Shown here: one piece after another, positions 39,685 through 48,124 of the stretch | Numbering within the stretch: position 1 is the stretch's first letter | Layout of the letters: each line of letters starts with the position of its first letter | Assembly (NCBI GenBank): GCA_002027195.1 | Contig: MWJO01000007.1 | Coordinates: 81,385-145,384, forward strand | DNA: 64,000 bases | Direction of reading: 5' to 3' | From: Streptomyces sp. GKU 895 | GTDB lineage: Bacteria > Actinomycetota > Actinomycetes > Streptomycetales > Streptomycetaceae | The notes under the pieces: generated by a model | Told to the model about the DNA's origin: nothing | What the model saw: only the letters and a program-made list of their open reading frames with translations | The model's database searches: none | Made by a program: the position numbers and the translations under genes

Positions 39685-40755
39685 TTGACACCGGAAGCCA
39701 CACTGGCGCGGTTCCGCGAGTACATGGTGGGACCGTCGCGGTTCATGACCCTGGTGTCCTGCTTCGAGCTGGGCATCATCGACGCGCTGCGCGAGCGGCC
39801 CGGCCTGACCGCCGCGGAGCTGGGCGAGGTGGCCGGCGCCAAGCCGGACGCCGTGGAACAGCTCCTCCTGCTGCTGGTCAAGGAGGGCTTCGTCGCCCAG
39901 GACGAGACCACCGGCGCCTACCGTCTCGACGGGCTCGCGGGCGTCTCCGAGAAGCTGATCGACCAGGCGCTCGCCGACCTCTACATGATCAAGGCGATCA
40001 CGCTGCGGCAGCTCTTCTACCTCACCGAGACCGTCCGCAGCGGCGAGGTCGTCGCCCTCAAGGAGCTCTACGGCTACGAGGGCGACCTCTACGGCGCCCT
40101 CGGTGAACTACCCGAACTGCGCGAGCCCTGGGCCAAGTTGATGGACACCGTCACCGCGCACGTCGACCCCTGGTTCTTCGAGAACATCGACATACCCGCC
40201 GGGTCCAACGTGCTCGACCTCGCCGGGAACACCGGCCTCGGCGCCATCGACACCCTCAAGCTGAAGGGCTCGCCCGGACTTCGGGTCACCACCTTCGACC
40301 TTCCCGACAAGGAAGAGGAGTGCCTGGCGAACTTCCGGGCGCACGGTGTGGAGGAGACCTGCTCGTTCGTCGGCGGGGACGTCTTCGAGGGCGTTCCGCA
40401 AGGATTCGACGTCGTACTGATCAAGCACTTCCTGCCCATGTTCGACAAGAGTGATGTCCTGAGGATTCTCGACGGCGTCAGCAAGTCGCTGGACGTCGGC
40501 GCCCAGGTGCATGTGCTGGTGCCGGTGTTCCCCGAGGACATCAAGGACCCCGAGAACTACACCGTCGACTTCTACTCCAGCTTCTTCGTCGGCTGCACGA
40601 TGGGCAAGGGCGGGCCGCAGAAGCTGTCCACCTGGCGGAACTGGCTCGAGGAATCCGGGCTCAAGGTCACCAAGGCGGTCATGGACGACTGGGCCAACCT
40701 GCCCCCGCACGCCCTCACCGCGGAAGCGGTCCTGTCCGCGACGAAGGTCGCCTGA
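39685..40755 (+). CDS. SAM-dependent methyltransferase 3 (paralogue of methyltransferase 2)
   Basis: A 356-residue protein collinear with methyltransferase 2 over its whole length: same size, same N-terminal dimerisation domain, SAM motif [27 protein letters not shown] and [14 protein letters not shown]. The start is TTG 39685 with an AGAGG nearby. The pair probably arose by duplication and now methylates different positions. Which one is a C-methyltransferase cannot be told here. Confidence 0.87.
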   Translation: MTPEATLARFREYMVGPSRFMTLVSCFELGIIDALRERPGLTAAELGEVAGAKPDAVEQLLLLLVKEGFVAQDETTGAYRLDGLAGVSEKLIDQALADLYMIKAITLRQLFYLTETVRSGEVVALKELYGYEGDLYGALGELPELREPWAKLMDTVTAHVDPWFFENIDIPAGSNVLDLAGNTGLGAIDTLKLKGSPGLRVTTFDLPDKEEECLANFRAHGVEETCSFVGGDVFEGVPQGFDVVLIKHFLPMFDKSDVLRILDGVSKSLDVGAQVHVLVPVFPEDIKDPENYTVDFYSSFFVGCTMGKGGPQKLSTWRNWLEESGLKVTKAVMDDWANLPPHALTAEAVLSATKVA

Positions 40756-40851
40756 CACACGTCGAGTTGGCGTCGAGCCGACGTCTAGTGCCACGTATGA
40801 CCATGTTTCTCGCTGTTCCGGAAGGAACGATGGCTGAAGCCTGGAGGATGA

Positions 40852-41786
40852 ATGTCCGTGTCAGAAAAAGCGGAAGCCGTGTATTCCGCGATCGAGGAAG
40901 CGTCCGGTCTGCTGGACATCGCCTTCCCCCGGGACAAGGTCCGCTCGGTCCTGGACGCCTTCGGCGAGGGGGTCTCGGAGGAGTCCCTGGTCGTCCTCGC
41001 GATGGCCGGCGGTGAGCGCCACCGCGGGGACATCGACTACAACTTCACGGTGCCGATCGAGGCCGGCGACCCGTACGAGACAGCCGTGCGGGAGGGCTGG
41101 ATCGAGAAGACCGACCACCCCGTCGCCCGCATCATCCCCGAGATCCTCGACAACTGTGCCGTCACGTTCTACGGCATCGAGTGCGGGGTCGTCGGCGGAT
41201 TCAAGAAGACGTACATCTTCTTCCCCCTGGACGACCTCGGCGACCTCTCGGTGCTCGCCTCGCTGCCGTCCATGCCGAAGAGCCTGGCCCAGCACGCCCG
41301 CACCTTCACCGAGCTCGTCTCGAAAAGCGTGTGTCGATCGTGGGGATCGACTACACGAAGAAGACGGTGAACATCTACTTCATGGCCGGCGGCCTCACCG
41401 AGGAGACCGTTCTGTCGGTGCTGCACGACACCGACCTGCCGGAGCCGAGCACGCCGGAGCTGCTGGAGTTCGTCCAGAACTCCTTCTCGATCTACCCCAC
41501 CTTCCGCTACGACTCCCCGCAGATCGACCGGATCTGCTTCTCGGTGGTGAGCCCGAACCCGGAGTCGTACCCGACGACGCTCTTCCCGGAGATCTCGGAC
41601 TTCGCGAAGAAGGCCCCGTACGAGTACGACGGCGCACGCGTCCTCGTCTACGGCGAGACGATCTCCCGCGAGGAGGAGTACCACAAGCTCGCGGTGTACT
41701 TCCGCCGGCCGGCCTCCTTCTGGAACAACCTCCCGCTGGCCGCCACCTTCGAGAAGCTCGTGGCCGCCTGGCGCGCCGAGCAGTGA
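40852..41786 (+). CDS. ABBA-fold aromatic prenyltransferase 2 (frame change)
   Basis: Second NphB-family enzyme, about 311 residues when corrected. N-terminal part: EEASGLLDIAFPRDKVRSVL, Mg-site Asp in RGDIDYNFTV, VGGFKKTYIFFP. C-terminal part in another frame: VSIVGIDYTKKTVNIYF, SFSIYPTFRYDSPQIDRICF and EEYHKLAVYFRRP. Adding one G after 41317 gives ELGLEKRVSIVGIDY and restores alignment with the other two prenyltransferases of this window, so I read one intact gene. ATG 40852 has GGAGG five bases upstream. Of the three copies this one is closest to NphB (YSAIEEASGLL, SFSIYPT). Confidence 0.9.
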
Positions 41787-41816
41787 CAGCGCGGCCCCTA
41801 CACACAGCACAGCCGA

Positions 41817-41876
41817 TTCAGGCAGCACCGGCAGCACAGGCAGTACAGGCAGCGCAGGCAGCACAGACAGCAGTGG
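41817..41876 (+). repeat. CAGGCAGCA low-complexity repeat
   Basis: Six to seven degenerate 9-base units (CAGGCAGCA and variants such as CAGGCAGTA, CAGGCAGCG, CAGACAGCA) fill the 104-bp gap between prenyltransferase 2 and the first orphan TetR-domain gene. A GTG at 41783 overlapping the prenyltransferase stop would read them as an Ala/Gln-rich stretch in frame with the next gene. Confidence 0.75.
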
Positions 41877-41890
41877 CATCAGGAGGAGCA

Positions 41891-42367
41891 GTGACCGAAA
41901 CCGTTGGGATCGAGGAGCGCAGCGCCGCCGTCGACACGCTGGGCGGTGTGATCGGCGAGGCCGGCGCCGCCGCCCTCGACGGACCGCGCGAGCAACTGAC
42001 CGAGAGCGCCCTGCGCGCGGCCTTCGCGCTGTGGGAGGACCCGGAGGTACGGCCGAAGCTCCTCGGCATCCTCCAGGCAGCGGTCAACAGCGAGGAGGGC
42101 GCGGAGCAGATGCGCCGGTTCATCGCCGAGCAGCTCTTCGCGCAGGCCGGGAAGTCCATCGGCGCCACCGACCTGGACATCTACCAGATGGCCGAGTTCC
42201 TGGGGGTGCCGCCGGTCAACTTCGGCGCGGCGGCCGGGCAGGTGTGGGGCGCCGTCCTGATGCGCTACGTCGTCAAGCTCGAGCCGATCGCCTCCATACC
42301 GGTCGACGACCTGATCAAGCTGATCAACCCCACGCTCCACCGCTACCTCGGCGTACCGCAGCAGTGA
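41891..42367 (+). CDS. Orphan TetR C-terminal (ligand-binding) domain protein 1
   Basis: A 158-residue protein starting at GTG 41891 with AGGAGG five bases upstream. The sequence LWEDPEVRPKLLGILQAAV, then AEQMRRFIAEQLFAQAG and LMRYVVKLEPIASIPVDDL, ending in NPTLHRYLG, is the typical C-terminal domain of actinobacterial TetR regulators (TetR_C_16-like). No helix-turn-helix domain precedes it: upstream is a repeat and then the prenyltransferase. The protein should be helical, dimeric and able to bind a hydrophobic ligand, but not DNA. A paralogue follows 38 bases later. It could be a binding protein, an antagonist of a full TetR, or a domain recruited for catalysis. Assignment is from sequence pattern only. 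Confidence 0.65.
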   Translation: MTETVGIEERSAAVDTLGGVIGEAGAAALDGPREQLTESALRAAFALWEDPEVRPKLLGILQAAVNSEEGAEQMRRFIAEQLFAQAGKSIGATDLDIYQMAEFLGVPPVNFGAAAGQVWGAVLMRYVVKLEPIASIPVDDLIKLINPTLHRYLGVPQQ

Positions 42368-42396
42368 CTTGAGGCGTACCGCAACAGCGACTTGAG
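42351..42396 (+). repeat. 23-bp direct repeat at the junction of the two TetR-domain genes
   Basis: GCGTACCGCAGCAGTGACTT (plus GAG) at 42351-42373 is repeated with two changes at 42374-42396. It includes the end of the first gene and the ribosome-binding region of the second. It looks like a scar of the gene duplication or of local slippage. Confidence 0.8.
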
Positions 42397-42405
42397 GAGG
42401 GAAAC

Positions 42406-42870
42406 ATGTCCGAAGCCATCCAGGCTCAGGAGCGCGGCGCCGCCTGGGACACCCTCGGCGGGGCCCTCGGCGAGGCGGGCGCGGCCGCGCTCGCGGGGTC
42501 GCGCGAACACCTGGCCGAGGGCCTGCTCCGCGGGGCCTTCGCGCTGTGGGAGGACCCGCAGGTACGGCCGAAGCTCCTCGGCATCCTGCACGCCGCGGTC
42601 AACAGCGAGGAGGGCGCGGAGCAGATGCGCCGCTTCCTCGCCGACCAGCTCTTCGCCCAGGCCGGGAAGTCGATCGGCGTCGAGGGCATGGACATCTACC
42701 AGGCGGCCGAGACCTTCGGGGTGCCGGCCGTCAACATCAACGCGGCGGCCGGGCAGGTGTGGGGCGCCGTCCTGCTGCGGTACGTCGTGAAGCTGGAGCC
42801 GATCGCCTCGGTGTCGGCCGAGGAACTCATCCAGCTGCTCAAGCCCACCATCCAGCGCTACCTGGGCTGA
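42406..42870 (+). CDS. Orphan TetR C-terminal (ligand-binding) domain protein 2
   Basis: A 154-residue paralogue of the preceding protein, aligning without gaps over nearly its whole length: LWEDPQVRPKLLGILHAAV, AEQMRRFLADQLFAQAGKSIG, LLRYVVKLEPIASVSAEEL. ATG 42406 follows GGAGG by six bases. It too lacks an N-terminal DNA-binding domain. The strongest differences are in the middle (FGVPAVNINAAAGQVWG against LGVPPVNFGAAAGQVWG), near the predicted ligand pocket. Two adjacent copies suggest a heterodimer or two ligands. Confidence 0.65.
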   Translation: MSEAIQAQERGAAWDTLGGALGEAGAAALAGSREHLAEGLLRGAFALWEDPQVRPKLLGILHAAVNSEEGAEQMRRFLADQLFAQAGKSIGVEGMDIYQAAETFGVPAVNINAAAGQVWGAVLLRYVVKLEPIASVSAEELIQLLKPTIQRYLG

Positions 42871-43106
42871 CCGAGCGGCGCCGCCCGCGCTGACCGTGGG
42901 CCGGCCGGCCCGGCCCACGCCGGTGGCGCCCCGGTGAACCGGGTGCCCGCGCCGCCCCCCCGGCACGTGGGGCGGCTGCTCGTCGCTCCCCGCACCCCGT
43001 CGCCCCCGTTCCCGCACCCCGTCCACCCCTGCCGCCCCGCCCCGCCCCGCCACTCCGACCGAGCCCGCCTCGCGCCGAAGCACACCACCGCACAAGGAGA
43101 TGTGTC

Positions 43107-44180
43107 GTGACCACTGAAGTGATCCCCCAGAACGTCCGGGGCGAGGAATCGGCTGCCGCCGCGCGGCGCACCGTCGAGGAGCTGCTTCAGCGGGTGCAGG
43201 ACCGGCTGAGCGGCTTCCTCGCCGCCGAACGCGCCCGCTACGCCGAGGTGGACGAGCGGGCGGTCGTTGCCATCGACGCGCTGTCCGACCTGGTCGAGGC
43301 CGGGGGCAAGCTGGTCCGCCCGGCCTTCTGCCTGGCCGGCTACCTCGCCGCGGGCGGCGACCCCGAGGCCCCCGGCATCATCGACGCCGCAGCGGCCCTG
43401 GAGATGCTGCACATCTCCGCCCTCGTCCACGACGACGTCCTGGACGACTCCCGTACCCGGCGCGGCAAGCCCGCCGTCCACGTCCTGCACTCCTCACTGC
43501 ACCGCAGCCGCGGCTGGCAGGGCGAGGCCCGCCGGTTCGGCGAGGGCGTCGCCCTCCTGGTCGGCGACCTGGCGCTGGTCTACTCCGACGAGCTGATGTC
43601 GCACGCCCCGGCGACAGCCGGCCCGGAATGGCACCGGCTGCGCTCCGAGGTGATGATCGGCCAGTACATGGACGTCGCCGCGGCCGCCGAGTTCTCCGTC
43701 GACCCCGCGCTCTCCCGGCTGATCGCCCTGATCAAGTCCGGCCGGTACACCATCCACCGCCCCCTGGTCGTCGGCGCGAGCGCGGCGGGCCGCGCCGATC
43801 TGGCCCCGGCTCTGGCGGAGTACGGCGAGGCCGTCGGTGAGGCGTTCCAGCTCCGCGACGACCTGCTCGACGCGTTCGGCGACGCCGCGCAGACCGGCAA
43901 GACCGCGGGCCTCGACTTCAGCCAGCACAAGATGACCCTCCTGCTGGGCTGGGCGATGCAGCGCGACGCCCACATCCACGGCCTCATCACCGAGCCCGGA
44001 CACACCCCCGACGAGGTGCGCGCCCGCCTGCTGGACACCGGCGTCCCCGAGGAGGTCGAGCGGCACATCGCCGCCCTCGTCGACCAGGGCTGCGCGGCCA
44101 TCGCCGACGCCCCCGTAGGACCGCAGTGGCGCAGCGAGCTGACGAACATGGCCCTGCGCGTGGCCTACCGGAACAAGTGA
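43107..44180 (+). CDS. Short-chain prenyl diphosphate synthase (probable GPP/FPP synthase)
   Basis: A 357-residue all-helical synthase condensing IPP with allylic diphosphates. The first Asp-rich motif is HDDVLDDSRTRRG (about residue 110) and the second RDDLLDAFGD (about 252). KLVRPAFCLAGY is the IPP-binding segment. The residues before the first motif (LEMLHISALVHDD) carry no bulky aromatic block, so chain length cannot be fixed; GPP is expected by analogy with furaquinocin and naphterpin. GTG 43107 follows AAGGAGA by six bases. It supplies the donor for the three ABBA enzymes. Confidence 0.93.
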   Translation: MTTEVIPQNVRGEESAAAARRTVEELLQRVQDRLSGFLAAERARYAEVDERAVVAIDALSDLVEAGGKLVRPAFCLAGYLAAGGDPEAPGIIDAAAALEMLHISALVHDDVLDDSRTRRGKPAVHVLHSSLHRSRGWQGEARRFGEGVALLVGDLALVYSDELMSHAPATAGPEWHRLRSEVMIGQYMDVAAAAEFSVDPALSRLIALIKSGRYTIHRPLVVGASAAGRADLAPALAEYGEAVGEAFQLRDDLLDAFGDAAQTGKTAGLDFSQHKMTLLLGWAMQRDAHIHGLITEPGHTPDEVRARLLDTGVPEEVERHIAALVDQGCAAIADAPVGPQWRSELTNMALRVAYRNK

Positions 44181-44209
44181 TCCGCACGAGCACGACACTG
44201 GGAGGAACA

Positions 44210-45124
44210 ATGCCGGGAACCACGCGGCTGGCGGAGCTCTTCGCGGGCGTCGAGGAATCGGCGGGGCTCATCGGCGTCGCCTGCTCGCGCGACAAGGTCT
44301 GGCCCCTTCTGGAGGCGTACGAGGACGCGCTGCCCGAGGCCATCATCGCCTTCCGGGTGGCGACCAACGCCCACCACGAAGGGGAGTTCGACTGCCGCTT
44401 CACCCTGCCCCGCAGCATCGACCCCTACCTCAGGGCCCGCGCCCACGGCTTCCTCACCGAGACCGGCCGCCCCATGGAGTCGCTGCTGTCCGACATCCAG
44501 CGGACCTGCCCCATCGACAGCTACGGCATCGACTTCGGGATCGTCGGCGGGTTCCGCAAGCTCTGGGTGTACTTCCCCGGCGGCGTGAGCCAGAGCCTCG
44601 CCGTCCTCCGCGACCTGCCGTCCATGCCGGCCGGCCTCGCCGAGAACTTCGCGTTCTTCGCCGACCGGGGCCTGGCCGAGAAGGTGGACGTCGTCGCGAT
44701 CGACTACCGCAGCGGCACCGTCAACCTGTACTTCACCGGCTTCCCCGAGGAACTGCGCCGTCCCGCCGAGGTCCTGGCGATGCACCGCGCCATGGGCATG
44801 CCCGACCCGAGCGAGCAGATGCTCGCCTTCTGCGAGAAGTCCTTCGGTTTCTACGCCACGCTCAGCTGGGACTCCCCGCGCATCGAACGCATCGCCTTCA
44901 GCGTCAAGACCCAGGACCCGCTGTCGCTGCCCGCCCGGTTCGGCCCGAAAATCGAGCACTTCCTCACGAACATGGCATACGGCCGTAACGACCCGAAGAT
45001 GGTGTACGCGGCCATGACGGCGTCCGGCGAGGAGTACTACAAGCTCCAGACGTACTACCGCTTCCGCACGCGCAGCAGGCTGGACCTGATGCCGTCGATC
45101 GACCATGCCGACGCCGCCGCGTAG
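44210..45124 (+). CDS. ABBA-fold aromatic prenyltransferase 3
   Basis: Third NphB-family enzyme, 304 residues. Key segments: VEESAGLIGVACSRDKVWPLL, Asp in EGEFDCRFTLP (Mg site), GIDFGIVGGFRKLWVYFP, DVVAIDYRSGTVNLYF, FYATLSWDSPRIERIAF and EEYYKLQTYYRF. Start ATG 44210 has GGAGG five bases before it; the longer open frame upstream overlaps the synthase gene and is not used. It lies directly behind the prenyl diphosphate synthase. The central GGFRKLW differs from GGFKKT(W/Y) of the other two, which may change the acceptor or donor. Confidence 0.93.
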   Translation: MPGTTRLAELFAGVEESAGLIGVACSRDKVWPLLEAYEDALPEAIIAFRVATNAHHEGEFDCRFTLPRSIDPYLRARAHGFLTETGRPMESLLSDIQRTCPIDSYGIDFGIVGGFRKLWVYFPGGVSQSLAVLRDLPSMPAGLAENFAFFADRGLAEKVDVVAIDYRSGTVNLYFTGFPEELRRPAEVLAMHRAMGMPDPSEQMLAFCEKSFGFYATLSWDSPRIERIAFSVKTQDPLSLPARFGPKIEHFLTNMAYGRNDPKMVYAAMTASGEEYYKLQTYYRFRTRSRLDLMPSIDHADAAA

Positions 45125-46393
45125 CGCGAACGGCCCCGTGGAGTTCCAATTCAGCCGGATGGAGCGCCTGCTGCGGGGCCACCCGGTCCGCACGGTGTCG
45201 GTGGACGGCGTGCCCGCCGAGTTCGTCGGCGACCCGGCCCTGGTGCGCCGCGTCCTGGTCAAGGACGGCAAGCACTACGGCAAGGGGGAGCTCTTCCAGA
45301 AGGCCCGGGTCCTCAGCCGGGCCGGGCTGCTCGCCGAGGACGACTCCCAGCACCGGCACTACCGGCGCCTGGCGCACCCGTATCTGCGCACGGCGGCGGT
45401 CGCCGGCCACGCTCCGGTCATGGCCGGGGTCGCCCGGGACACCGCCGCCGCGTGGCGTCCCGGCCAGGAGGTCGACGTCCAGGCCGCGATGTGCCGGGCC
45501 GCGAGCGACATTGCGCTGCGCACGCTCTTCGCCGGTCTGCCGCACGAGGTCTCCGGCGAGCTCGGCGAACGGCTCGCCGTGCTGTCCTGGGAGATGATCA
45601 GCAAACCGCTGCACGGCAGGGCGGCCCTGCGCGCCCAGCGGCAGACCCCGTCCCGTCGGCTGGCGACGCGTTCGCCGACGTCCGTGCCCTCATCGCCGGA
45701 CAGCTCGACTCCCCTGACGCCACGACGGGTTACCTCTCCGCCCTGCTGTCGGACACCGCCACGGACGGCGCACCCGCACTGAGCGCCGACGAGGTCTGCG
45801 GCGAGGCCGTGATGATGCTGACCGCGGCCACCGTCACCACCGTCTCGGTGATGTCCTGGGCCCTGTACGTGCTCGCGGAACATCCCCTGATCGAGGAGAA
45901 GGTCCTCAAGGACGTGGCGCGCACGGCGGCCGCCGGTCACCGCGCCCCGGCCGGCCACGGGCACGGGCCGCCCGGCTACACGCTGCGCTTCCTGATGGAG
46001 GTGCTGCGGCTGTACCCGCCGGTGTGGATCACCTGCCGCAAGGCCCTCGTGGATGTCACGCTCGGCGACCGCGCGCTGCCCGCGGGCACGCACGTGATGT
46101 TCAGCTCCTACCTGCTGCACCGGGACCCCGACCGCTATCCGGACCCGCACCGCTTCGACCCCGACCGCTGGCTGCGCACCGCACCGTCCGCGCAGGACGC
46201 CTCCTACATCCCCTTCGGCGCGGGTGCCCGAGGGTGCGTGGGAGAGGCGTTCGCGTGGCGGGAGCTGGAGATCCTGCTCGGCACGCTGGTGCGGGAGTGG
46301 CGGCTGACCGTGCCGCCCGGCGGCCGGGTCCGCGCGGCGGCCGACACCACGCTGCATCCGCGGCGACTGGTCATGGTGCCCGAGCCGAGGTAG
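45105..46393 (+). CDS. Cytochrome P450 (frame change; unusual I-helix)
   Basis: A P450 of about 430 residues when corrected. The heme loop FGAGARGCVGEAFAW carries the Cys ligand, the K-helix ExxR is in FLMEVLRLYP, and the PDRYPDPHRFDPDRW region is typical. The frame changes at about 45665: one added G gives RRLADAFADVRALIAGQ. The I-helix reads LTAATVTTVSVMSWALY, so the usual Gly and acidic residue before Thr (AGxE/DT) are replaced by Ala and Val. It overlaps prenyltransferase 3 by 20 bases. It probably oxidises the prenyl chain or the ring, but the altered I-helix could mean unusual oxygen activation or cyclisation chemistry. Confidence 0.87.
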
Positions 46394-46435
46394 TGCGCAC
46401 CGCCTCTGTACCCCGACAAGCCGAGGAGTGCCCTC

Positions 46436-46702
46436 ATGGCGACCCCGACCCCGACCACCCCCGCACGAACCGCCGAACTCACCTCCCAGGCCTGGGCGGA
46501 GGCCCGCTCCATGGCGGGCCGCGCGCCGGCTCGCGGCACCTGTCCGCCGGGCACTCTGACGGCCGCCGCGCTGCGGACACACCGCAGGCTCTCGGCGGGC
46601 CTCGGCCACACCGTCCCCTTCACCGCCCTTGGCCCCACCGGCGCCGCGGTACCCGGCCTCGCCGCGTTCCTCGCGGTGTACGCCGCCCCGGACCACCCCT
46701 GA
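46436..46702 (+). CDS. Hypothetical small protein at the end of the core operon
   Basis: An 88-residue ORF starts at ATG 46436, 42 bases after the P450, with GAGGAG about eight bases upstream. The N-terminus is Thr/Pro-rich (ATPTPTTPARTAEL), followed by a mixed helical part (EARSMAGRAPARGTC) and a hydrophobic C-terminus (GAAVPGLAAFLAVYAA). I do not recognise a family. Codon usage is normal for the window and the spacing fits an operon gene, but a spurious ORF cannot be excluded. Confidence 0.4.
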   Translation: MATPTPTTPARTAELTSQAWAEARSMAGRAPARGTCPPGTLTAAALRTHRRLSAGLGHTVPFTALGPTGAAVPGLAAFLAVYAAPDHP

Positions 46703-47418
46703 AGGGCCGGCACCGAACCCCGACGCCACCCACCGCGCCCACGAGGGGCCGTGCCGGTCCACCCCGCCGTCCTCGCCGTCGGCCGTTCGTCCCGACGTCC
46801 TGGCCGTTGGGCACCGCCCGTTGTCGGGTCTGCGGCGGTGGTGGCGGTTCGCCCCGCCGTCCTGGCCGTCCGCACCGCCCGTTGGCACGTTCCCGGCGGT
46901 CATGGTGGGCCGCTGCGCTGTCCTGGCCGTTGGCACGTTCCCGGCGGTCACGGTGGGTCCCTCCGCCGTCCTCCCCACCGGCCCCGGCGTCGGTGTGCTG
47001 CGGTCGCCCGGTGGGGCGCGGGCCGGGGCGGCAGCCCGTGATCAGCACCCGCCCGGGTCCCCGACCCCGCCCCGGCGGCGAGCCGGACCCTCGACCTCCG
47101 GGGCAGTCGGGCTCGAAGTCCCGTTGCGGGCGCGGGACATGGGCCGGGCACGCACCTACGGTGGAGCTGCGAGTCGCCCCGCCCGTCTCCCTCCCCCCGG
47201 AGACGGGCGGGCATGTCGGACCATGTCCGCCCGCGTGGCCCCAGCCCCCGTGCCGTGCCCCACGCCCGCCGGTCCGGTCCGGCAGGGCGCACCCGGTGAC
47301 CCGACCGACAGCGCGCGCGGCGTCGCGGCCGCGGGAAGCCCGCCGTCGCCGCCGAACCGGGAGATGCGCGATCGGTGTCGAAGGCCCGACGCCCGCTCGG
47401 ATCCAAGGAGGGGCCAGC
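46703..47418. other. 716-bp gene-free stretch with imperfect repeats
   Basis: I see no supported gene. From about 46770 to 46975 the sequence repeats blocks such as GTCCTGGCCGTTGGCAC and GTTCCCGGCGGTCA(T/C)GGTGGG at intervals of roughly 48-60 bases. Open frames here run on several strands at once, which is normal for very GC-rich non-coding DNA. The promoter of the sigma-factor genes should lie near its right end. Confidence 0.55.
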
Positions 47419-48060
47419 ATGAGCCGGATCGAAGAGTTCGAGGAGGCGCGGCCCCTGCTGTACTCGATCGCCCACCGGATGCTGGGCAGCGCGGGCCGGG
47501 CCGACGACGCGGTGCACCAGGCCTGGCTGCACTACCAGGCCGCCCCCGAACAGCCCGACCCGGGCCGCGAGTTCCTCACCGCTGCCGTCGCCCGGATCTG
47601 CCTCGACATCCTGCGTGGGATCCGCCCGCCGGAGCCGGCCGAGGCGCAGGCGACGGCCGCCCTGTCCCTGCTGGAACGGCTCAGCCCGCTGGAGCGCGCC
47701 GTGTTCGTGCTGCGCGAGGTCCTGGGCTGCGGCCCCGCCCAGATCGCGTCCGCCGTCGGCTGCTCGGAAGCGGCGTGCCGACAACTCGCCACCGGCGGGA
47801 GCGCCCTGTCCTGGCCGCGCCGCATCGCCGGCGCGGAACACGTCGCCCGCGTCCTCGCCACGATCGTCCCGGCGCTGGTCCGGGTCGGCGTCACCCTGGA
47901 GCCGCGCCAGGTGGACCAGCGCCCGGGCGCGGTGTTCCGGGACCGCAACGGCACCGTCCTCAGCGCCCTCGCCCTCGACTTCCTCGACGGGCGGATCCAC
48001 ACCATCCGCTGGGTGACCGATCCGGACCTGTCCACCGCGGACACCCCCGCGCCGACCTGA
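47419..48060 (+). CDS. Shortened ECF41-like sigma factor
   Basis: A 213-residue relative of the ECF41/SigJ family. Region 2 (EEARPLLYSIAHRMLGSAGRADD) and region 4 (LSPLERAVFVLREVLGCGPAQIASAV) are present. Compared with the neighbouring full-length gene it lacks the WLPEPL linker segment and most of the region joining sigma-4 to the SnoaL-like domain, retaining only a C-terminal piece (GAEHVARVLATIVPALVRVGVTLEP). ATG 47419 follows AAGGAGGGG. Two internal deletions in frame suggest a remodelled or decaying copy. The C-terminal domain normally controls activity, so this form may behave differently. Confidence 0.7.
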   Translation: MSRIEEFEEARPLLYSIAHRMLGSAGRADDAVHQAWLHYQAAPEQPDPGREFLTAAVARICLDILRGIRPPEPAEAQATAALSLLERLSPLERAVFVLREVLGCGPAQIASAVGCSEAACRQLATGGSALSWPRRIAGAEHVARVLATIVPALVRVGVTLEPRQVDQRPGAVFRDRNGTVLSALALDFLDGRIHTIRWVTDPDLSTADTPAPT

Positions 48061-48124
48061 TGCGAGACCAGCGTCATCGGGCCGGGCGGGATCGTAGGAC
48101 CGTAGAAGAGATGGAGGGGCCGGC

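Noticed and set aside
46703..47418. Overlapping open frames after the core operon on both strands
   Set aside because: All are Pro/Arg/Gly low-complexity, lack ribosome-binding sites and run through imperfect DNA repeats. None has family features.
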